64,000 nucleotides of DNA from Ailanthus altissimus (taxonomy: Eukaryota > Streptophyta > Magnoliopsida > Sapindales > Simaroubaceae), in the NCBI GenBank assembly GCA_946807835.1, contig OX327690.1, positions 12,186,501 through 12,250,500 of the forward strand. Reading direction: 5' to 3'. The first letter of the stretch is position 1. The number at the start of each line of letters is the position of its first letter. Under the pieces are notes generated by a model that had not been told where the DNA came from, searched no databases, and was given only the letters and a program-made list of their open reading frames with translations. Made by a program: the position numbers and the translations under genes. Below, piece after piece: positions 55,937-64,000 of this stretch.

Positions 55937-57618
55937 TCATTGTCCCCTATTTGGGGATTTAAAGCTCCTTGTGGCACGTCGACCCTTATCTATAATTCCC
56001 ACATCATGTGTCAGAGTAATAGTCTTCCTTAAGTTGAATCTGTCTACTACCTGAATTACCTCTGATCCCCCACTACCTAACGTGTGTTTCATTGCCTTAT
56101 TTGTAGGGACATTCTCCTCATTGCCCTCTGGAGTTTGTGTATCCATTTCTGCTTTGCCTGTATTTAGATTTTTTTGTTCCTGCTTTTCAGGGTGAATAAT
56201 AGGTGCTTCAATTCCGCCTTGATTGTTCTGATCTATCTCTTTTACTTTCCACACTTATTTTATCCCTGTCTTACAATCTTTCCCATCATAACCAACCCGT
56301 TTACACTTGGGGCAGACAGTAGGATTCCACTCATAAGTCACCTCCTACATAACCATATTACCCTCTTCATCCTCTAAGGTAATCATGGAAGAAAAATCAC
56401 CCTCCACATCCATTTCCACCAGAACTCTCGCAAATGCCATCCTTGTTCTATTCACAGTATATTGATCATAGAATTTAGGGGATCCCAAAGAGCTAGCAAT
56501 ACGACTCAAAAGTGGGGGGGCTCCAGAATTCCCACGATAGTCCTGAGAATTGCACCCAAATAGATAGAGTTTTGATACTAGCTACATCCATAACCATTAT
56601 GGGTTTCCAAGCTTTGAGAATCAAATAGCATTTATCAAAGGTCAATGGTCCATCATCAAGTGCTTTTTGTTGCCCAAATGTATTCTCAAAGTTAAACAGA
56701 AACAACCCATCTTTAATGGAGTAAACTGAAACTAAGCCAAATTACTTCCAACGATGCATTACAAAGGCTTGGAGTGGTTGGAATTTAGGAAATAATCCAT
56801 ACACACAACCAATTAACGTATGCTGCCACTTTTTCTCTTCTTTTCTAAGTTCATTACAATTGAATTTAACAATTTTCTTACCATTCAAAAGGGTCAGGGG
56901 GATAAATTGTAGTTCACTTCCATTACTTTGAATTCGGTTGTTAGCAAATAAGGACGCCCACAGCCGATTGGAATGCACGACCTTGTTACCGAAACAATCT
57001 ACCACTATAGCAGCCACCGCCACTGGCGGCGCACTGGTGCCCGGCTCGCCACCAGCAGAAGCCAGAGCCAAGTTCTTGTAGTCGTCAGCCATCGCAACGG
57101 GAGGTCTATTGCCAAAATGATCGGGCGTTGTTTCATCCATAGCCATTGGAGGAGCACCGTCGGCCTGCCCAGATCCTGCAGAAGCTGGAGCCAAGGTGGC
57201 TAAGTTCGTAGCAGCACAATAGCCTTTAGTGGGCGTCAGGGAGGAGCTTGTGAAAGCTACACATTCAGGGGGAGCTAGTAGCCTTCATTCCATCGCCTAC
57301 AGAGATAATAGGAAGGACAGTCGGCATCGTGGCAAAATCTACATGAGCTTCTCCAGACTAGGAAGATGCATTTGCAGCAGTTTCAGCGCCCAGAGATACA
57401 ACAGGGAGCACGGTCGACAGCGCGGCCAAGTTTGTGTGAGCTTCTCCAAACCAAGAAGATGCATTTGCAGCAGTCAGAGGATCAACCACGTCGAACGCCA
57501 GAGACTGACTTGATAAGGATGGAACGGAAGCAGAGCTAGCAACCTCTATCACGCCAAGTTGAGACACAGCAAGAGAAGAGCGCACCAGGCGACGGCGAGT
57601 GGCCGAAGGCGGCGGCAT
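55937..57618 (-). pseudogene. LINE ORF1: DUF4283-type RNA-binding protein with zinc knuckle
   Basis: The frame from ATG 57618 (MPPPSATRRRLVRSSLAVSQ) leads into Ala/Ser-rich sequence in which ANASSWFGEAHTNLAAL-like words recur. Frame 56742-57194 holds the start of the DUF4283 domain: NGKKIVKFNCNELRKEEKKW, then QHTLIGCVYGLFPKFQPLQA. Frame 56493-56705 continues with FLFNFENTFGQQKALDDGPL and the TFDKCYLILKAWKP block. Near 56281-56318 a knuckle, CPKCKRVGYDGKDC, has Tyr where His is usual. ORF1 binds the element RNA. Frameshifts separate the segments. G+C is higher here than in its surroundings. Confidence 0.85.
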
Positions 57619-58468
57619 TTTGCTTGGTTTTTTTCTCCCTATGGGAAACTGCGTAGGTTATTACCATGCGCCGAGAAAAAAAACCTAGTACGCCATGTCA
57701 CATATTTTACTTTATTTTTTCTTAAACCAGCTATTGTATTTCCTGTTTACTTAAACCTTAAGTTCCATGTTGGTGTTTGTATGTCTCTACACTGATGTAT
57801 TCGCAAGGAAAAAACTTAAGTGATACAGATTTTGTAATTATACCTTGGGTTGTCATGAAACACTTTTTCTTTCTTGCAGTTCTGTGAGATTCTTTTCTTT
57901 GTTCTTTTAATTCTTTTTTGTTTATAGGAAACCAAAAAGAAATTATTAATCAAAGCAAAAGATAGGACGTCCACCAAAAAAACATTTGAGCATAAGATAG
58001 ACACCCATTATAAACAGAAGTACATCTTAAAGGATCTATTTAAAATATATCTAACCCTCTCCTAAACTGGAAAAGAGAGAAGGGAAAAAGACATTTAAAC
58101 ACTGAGTGAGATATTTACATTCTAATGGACTCAAAAATACCCATCTAAACCCTTGTCCATTATTAGGTTCGCTAATTTTAATGGCGACAAAAATAATGTT
58201 GATATTTACCCTTAGAAGAAGCCCAACATAATTTGGTAGATTTATATTTTTATTTTATTTAATTATAAACTTCTATCGTATAAAATAAAAACGTAATTAA
58301 AAAAATTTGTTTTGTTAACAATGTTGATGATCACTGCTAACATTACTTTATTATAGATTTCTTGATCTTTGCAAAGGTAGAGTTGATAACAAAGTATTGG
58401 AGGTCTAAACGTGACCAAAAACTGTGGTGGTTGCTGTCTCCATCTGTTAATAGGTTGACCAATAACGT
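57619..58468. other. LINE 5' flank and AT-rich spacer; nothing supported
   Basis: The LINE 5' untranslated part probably ends near 57690, at CTAGTACGCC. Beyond it the sequence is AT-rich without coding motifs, RNA genes or strong repeats. Confidence 0.3.
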
Positions 58469-58690
58469 TGTTGGAGGTAACTGAAGAGAAACTTGAGAGA
58501 ATAACTCTTTTTCTTTATATTCCTCTCTTTCTTTAGAATTTACAAATATTTATAGGCTACAAATATAAAAGAAACCTTATATAAACAATTCTTATTAATT
58601 TAATGTCTTAATTTATAAATCAATTCTATTTTGGATAAAACATGTTTTTCCACTCTCTCTCAAACTTGTTCAAATATATCAAACATCCCT
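58469..58690 (-). mobile_element. Possible 3' LTR of copia element 4
   Basis: The sequence starts TGTTGGAGGTAAC and precedes the 3' part of copia element 4 on the minus strand. The size is plausible for a short copia LTR. The right end is not defined and no partner is present. Confidence 0.35.
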
Positions 58691-61620
58691 ATCTTGTTCT
58701 GCGGCTCGAAACTCAAGCCTCTGCAATGCTCTTAACAACCACAAACTATTATTTCCTTCTCTAAATTACTAAATTCCCTTTTACGAATAAACAGTAACAT
58801 GAACTCACTTTAACAACCTGTCCAATCTGCATCAGTAAATACTTTTCAACTTTAATGACTTACCTTTTTAAATAGTAAACCCTTTCGTGGAGTTCTTTTC
58901 AAGTATTTAAAAGTTTTATTGACAGCTTCTAAATTTCCTTTATTTGAAGGATGCATAAATTGATTAACTACACTTTTTGTTAAAGTTATATCTGGTTGAG
59001 TATGTGGTAGATAGATCAATTTATCTACTAACCTTTGATAATGTTCGTTGTCCACCAAGATGTTAGTCTTTGTTACAAGCATTTAGTGATTTGGATCAAT
59101 AAGAGTATTAGTAAATTTTACACCCTAACATATATGTTTCTTTTAACAAATCTAATATGTACTTTCCCTATGATAAAGATCCTTTTTTTGACCTAGCAAC
59201 ATCCATACAAAACAATACCTTAAATGATCAATGTCTTTCACCACAAATTCCTTATCGAACAAAGCTTTTAGTTTTTCTAATTATATAATATTATCTTTTG
59301 TAGGGATAATGTTAGTAACATATACTACAAAAACAATAACTTTCCCAATAGAATGTTTACAAAACGTAATCTGATTTTCCTAATTGAGAATATCCATGGT
59401 TTTGGATAAACTTGGTAAATCAATCAAGCCAAGTCTTAAGAGACTATTTTAGACTATATAGAGATTTTTTCAATTTTTAAACTTTCTTAGCCCCATAAAA
59501 ACTAGTTGACATCTAGTTTATTTTGGTGGCAAATCCATAAAAACTACTTCTTTTAGCTCTCTATTATTTTTGACATCTAGTTGTTGCAGTGGCTAATTTG
59601 GGTTAGTTACAATAGATAACAAAACTCAAATCATATTTACCTTTGCTATTGAGAAAATGTTTCTCAATAATCAATACTGTATGTTTGTGTGAACTCTTTT
59701 GCAACAAGTATTGTTTTATATTTTTCAATTGACCCATTTGTCTTATATTTAACAGTAAATATCTATTTACAACTCACAAGCTTCTTTCTTTATGACAAGT
59801 TTACTAGTTATCATGTGCCATTTTTTTCAAGGGCTTTCATCTCCTCTAGTACAACCTCTCTATTAAATAAAGTATATAGTTTTTAGATTTTCAATATTTT
59901 ACAAACTAATGGTAAAGGCTTTAAATGATAGAAATAACCTATCATATGACACAAATCTAGAAAGAAGATGCATAATACTAGTTCCCTTTCTAAGTACAAT
60001 AGGAATAATAAGATTATCCATATTTGACTCTAGATTGCCAATTTTTTGTGCTGACTTTTGGCTGAGTAAGTATAGATAGTTGTTGCTCTACATCTTGATA
60101 ATTTTTCCTTTTTGTTGAAACACATAGCTCAGATTGAAGATCAACAAGTAGTGTGTCTCCCTTTGTCAGTGATTTTGTTATTGTCTAACATAATAGATGG
60201 AAGTGAAGAATTAGAATCTAATGAATTGATAGGATTTGGATTGGTAAGACTAGAATTATGAATAGGTAATGATAATGGTAATGGAATATCTTAAAAATAA
60301 TATTTTATAATCATGTTCTCTCATTAAAGAGAGTTTCTGGGAAGGTAGGATTGATTTTCAATGAAAATATCATCCATATTGAAGAAAATATTTCTAATAA
60401 TAAAATTATACACTTATATTCTTTTTTAATCTAAGAATAACCGAAAAACACACTTTAATGCTCGAAGATTAAGTTTGGACCTATTGTGATTATAGTTATG
60501 GACATATGCTAGACACCCAAAAAATTTACGAGGAATATATATGAAAATCTTGGTGTGAGGATACATGTTGGAAAGAACATTTGCAGGTGTTAGGAATTAC
60601 AGAATTCTAGTTGGCATATGATTAATAAAATAAAATGCTATGAGGACATCTTCACCTCAGAAAAGTTTAAGAATTGTAGATATAAGCATGATGGCTCGGG
60701 CAACTTCCAACAAGTTCCTATTTTTCTTTTGGCGGTGCCATTTTGTCAAAGAGTATCAGCACAATAGGACTAGTGAATAATTCCTATTTTATTAAAATAT
60801 CTCCTAGAGTAAGAATATTTTTTTTTTTTGTCTATTCTAAGAACTTAAATTTGAGTATGGGATTAGGCTTTGATTATGGCATGAAAATTCTTAAAGACTT
60901 TGTTTCAAAATTTTATTTTAGTAGATACACCTTACACTTGTGTGATTATCAATAAAGGAGATAAACCACTTAGTACTTGTAATATTTTTCACACAAGAAG
61001 GCTTCTAAATGTATAAGAGAAACAAAACTTAGATTCTTTAAATAACAGTGAAGGAAAATAAATGTGATGATGTTTAGATAAATAATAGGTTCCGCATTGA
61101 AATAACGAATGATTTGTAATTTTGAACAATAAAGGAATTCTTAAAGAAAACTAAGATGTCCTAATCTACATGCTATAACACTATTTTATCTTTGGTAGAA
61201 AGATTGCTTGAGCTTTTCCACTTGTGATGCTACCATTCTCATAATAATATAATCCATCAACCTCTGTAACTCTGCCAATCATCTTCCGTGAACATAAGTC
61301 CTAAAATTCATTATGAGAAAGAAAGAATTTAGCAACATAGTTTAAATCATTTGTAAGTTTGTTGATAGATAAAATTGCAGGAAAGTTTTGAAAAATGAAG
61401 AATTGAATCTAATTCTAAAATTTTGTAAATTACAATTGATCCTTTTCTTACTATAGATGACAAAAAACCATCAATAATACTAAACATGGAGTATAAGATG
61501 AAAATAGATTAGAAATACTTGTCATTTGATCTGTTGCACTGCATCAATGATCCAAGGTACTTGAATGGTAGAAGAGGTATTTGAAGCGCTTAGAAAATTA
61601 CTTGTTTGGGCTAACTAGAT
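58691..61620 (-). pseudogene. Copia element 4: RT, integrase and protease remnants
   Basis: Frame 58852-59082 encodes copia RT: NEHYQRLVDKLIYLPHTQPD, SVVNQFMHPSNKGNLEAVNK and YLKRTPRKGLLFKK. RNase H is missing to its left. Further right, 59140-59560 shows more RT, and 60560-60760 integrase: minus-strand QNGTAKRK, LLEVARAIM-like and GEDVL pieces. The 61100-61560 stretch resembles the protease and GAG-pre-integrase area. The frames are broken, so the element is dead. Confidence 0.75.
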
Positions 61621-61884
61621 TTTCGAGATGTGAAAGACGAAATAAACTAAGAAAGACAGAATTTTATACATGTAAGAATATCATATATATGTAGATTGGT
61701 GAAATTATGTGTATATATCCTATAGTTGTGATCTACATACATTTATACCTTATTAGGTGGCTCATTGTTATCTTTCTTTCCATAACCAATCTATATCCTA
61801 TGATTATAGAAATCAAATGATCAAAAGATTATTTCCTAAATTAAACAGTATTTATTTATGTTACTTCCTATTGTAAGTTCTTAT
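61621..61884. other. Junction sequence, nothing identified
   Basis: Short AT-rich spacer between copia element 4 and the next LTR. No primer site is recognised before 61885. Confidence 0.3.
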
Positions 61885-64000
61885 TGTTGGGTGTTTATCA
61901 TAGAATGTGTGATTATACGAGTGTGTGCGTAATTTCAAAAATTACTATATGCGCAGCGGAAGCATGTTACAAAATACACCCATTTTAACAAATTCAACAT
62001 ATATCACATATATGCATAAGTATAACAATTATACAATTATGAACATGATGAACAACATATATCACATATATGAACAAGTATAACAATTATACAATATAAA
62101 CATGATGAACAATATTGTATTATAACACATAATGTAAAATACTCACCTAATGAAGGTAGCTTTACAAATTCTTCAAGTTCTTCAATAATCCATATGAAGA
62201 GCTCACCTTGAAGTATATGTTGAACAATTCTAGTCCATAACTTTTGGTGGGATTAAGGAGCTAGAATGGTAGCTTAGTATTTAGAATTTTGAGCACTTGT
62301 ATTCAAACTCTTTTGAATACAATTTTTGTTTCTTAAATGGAGATGGTAAATATTTTCTATACAACTCTTGTATTAATTAAAAATCTTTAACATACAACTC
62401 TTGTATATTAATATTAGAAACAATTTCTACATGATAATTATTTGAACAACTCTTTGCAAAATAATTATCTTTTTCTCCATTTACATATCATTCATTTTTG
62501 GCCATCCATTAAAGAAGGAGATGAAGAGAAGTTTGTTTATTTTTCAACACTTGAAAGAATAAAACTCAAAGAACTCTCTCTTACCTCTCTTCCTTGCCAT
62601 TGCCAAATTCTTCTCCCAAAATTGAATGAATGAATGAATTCAATTGTTTTGCCAAAATTCATTTTGTTTATTCAACACTTTGATTAAACAAAATAAACAA
62701 AATGAAGTGCTCCACCAATTTTATTGTTGGTCTCCCATTTAGAATTAATTAAACCAAGCACTAGAATAATGCCCACCAAAATTAATCTTTACCTAACAAT
62801 TATAATTACTTTAATTATAATGGGTAATTAAATGGCCAACATCTAGGCCACTCATTGTATTAAAATACAATGCCATGATCTATATATATTATAATATTAT
62901 CTAATAATATATGATTTAATTATTCAAAACAATTTTGAATAATTACTTTTTACCTTACTAATTTTTACTACCATGGTTAAATGGTAAAAAGGTAAAATCA
63001 AATCATGGAACAAATTTTGTCATTTGTCAATATTCTATTAATTAACAACCCTTGTTAATTAATTAAGTGATGTACTTAACAATTAAGTCTTGACAAATGT
63101 ATAATCCGAGGGATCCCTAAACAATCGTTCTCTTTTGCTGAAATTTATTGGATCGAACTATTCAATCCAATCCGCTACCCCAGTGCACAACGAGTATACT
63201 TCATATTGTGAGACTCTCTAGGTCCACACCTAATTTGTCATATAAAGCTCCTCCATACGTCCGTGAACAATGTCCTACACACACGTTACGGATATTACAA
63301 ATTAGTATGTTAGACCATACAAGTTGAGGTTATTATATATTCGTATAATCCTTCCATCATTTATATCCTTGAACAGCAGAGATATAGATCATCACCGTCA
63401 AATCTCTATTTGCTCAACCACGAACTTATCACCAGATTTATATTTCATAAAACAATATCCACAAACACTTTTGTGATATTGTTTATTCCTCCGGAATATC
63501 TTTTCCAAGGTTTATGCTTGCGGCCACAAGACTTTCTGAAATACAATCTCAGAGCATTAGGATATACAACCCACTCATATGAGCTGATGGATCCCATATC
63601 TACGCACACCGAACTCCATGAGCATCGGACCATACCCAGCGACACCCAGTGGTCAGACCATGAAAGGTTTCTGACATGTGTAGAACCAAAGCATGGTGGA
63701 TCACTCACAAGCCCACCGTGGCGCTCAGGTCAAAGGACCACAAATACTACTCAACTCGAAAGACCTTCCATTGACAGCTTTATGAGATGTCTATTGGATG
63801 TCTTCGTGAGTCTGTTCAATATCCAGTCCTTACTGAATACCTGTATCTCTATACGAGCTTCCTACTAAGCTCATGGTTTGCTAAGACTAACCATCTGGAC
63901 CATCCAGATATAGACATACACTAATCTATATTAATGGGTTTCACCGATAGACCCACATCGATGAAATTAGATCATGAACATTATGTTTGAGAACATACTT
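61885..64000 (-). mobile_element. LTR of the copia 1/2 family, running off the window
   Basis: The LTR starts TGTTGGGTGTTTATC and shares GCGCAGCGGAAGCATG, then CAGTGCACAACGAGTATAC, ACTCTCTAGGTCC and CGTTACGGATAT with the LTRs at 10662, 16744 and 25343, in the same order. At least 2.1 kb are present. Small frames such as 63410-63868 are LTR sequence and not genes. No primer site precedes it, so it is a 3' LTR or a solo LTR read from its left end. Confidence 0.75.

Noticed and set aside
56973..57513. Plus-strand Arg/Ser-rich frames over the LINE 5' part
   Set aside because: Antisense shadows of the Ala/Gly-rich LINE ORF1 region.
63410..63868. 152-aa plus-strand frame near the right edge
   Set aside because: It is within the copia-family LTR, and the homologous stretches at 17900-18371 and 26600-27100 do not keep the frame.

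Overview
This is a stretch of repeat-rich plant nuclear DNA, almost certainly from a dicot. It is AT-rich, has no operons or ribosome binding sites, and contains GT-AG introns, the exons of a plant RanBPM-like (SPRY) gene, plant-type LTR retrotransposons and a plant LINE. The species cannot be read from the sequence. No tRNA, rRNA, CRISPR or clearly functional single-copy host gene was found.

Layout. 1-2160: remains of a minus-strand Ty3/gypsy chromovirus-like element. 2460-4630: a broken plus-strand RanBPM-like gene, with a 418-bp solo LTR in its first exon and in-frame stops in the next two. 4630-6600: nothing firmly identified. 6600-12136: minus-strand Ty1/copia element 1 (RNase H scrap, integrase, gag, a long structured leader, PBS, one 1.5-kb LTR). 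12137-13986: scrambled LTR and copia pieces. 13987-45435: a nest of elements. Athila-like element G1 (5' LTR at 13987) was entered in gag by copia element 2 (16744-27190), which itself holds a 2.3-kb gypsy solo LTR (19911-22192). G1 was entered again in integrase by a complete Athila-like element of the same family, G2 (29367-41665, both LTRs, TSD cttga/cttgt). G1 then resumes at 41671 and is cut off near 45435, where a 2.6-kb Tekay-like solo LTR sits. 48036-48880: a minus-strand gypsy LTR fragment. 48880-51940: copia element 3 (minus). 53440-57690: a decayed LINE (minus). 58460-61620: copia element 4 (minus). 61885 to the end: the start of another LTR of the copia 1/2 family.

The most unusual content lies in G1 and G2. 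Downstream of the integrase stop, where Athila elements usually have an env-like ORF, both carry the same two-gene cassette. The first gene encodes a ~182-aa basic, cysteine-rich protein whose Arg/Lys block and Cys4 motif resemble carlavirus-type nucleic-acid-binding proteins. The second is an intronless LOG-like cytokinin-riboside-5'-monophosphate phosphoribohydrolase of 215 codons with a conserved TATA box; it is an intact ORF in G1. Between integrase and the cassette, G1 has a 125-bp GT...AG segment that is absent from G2 exactly at the splice boundaries, as if G2 descends from a spliced RNA. I infer that this retrotransposon lineage expresses a host-manipulation cassette from a spliced or separate transcript. 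Its protein functions rest on motif recognition by eye.
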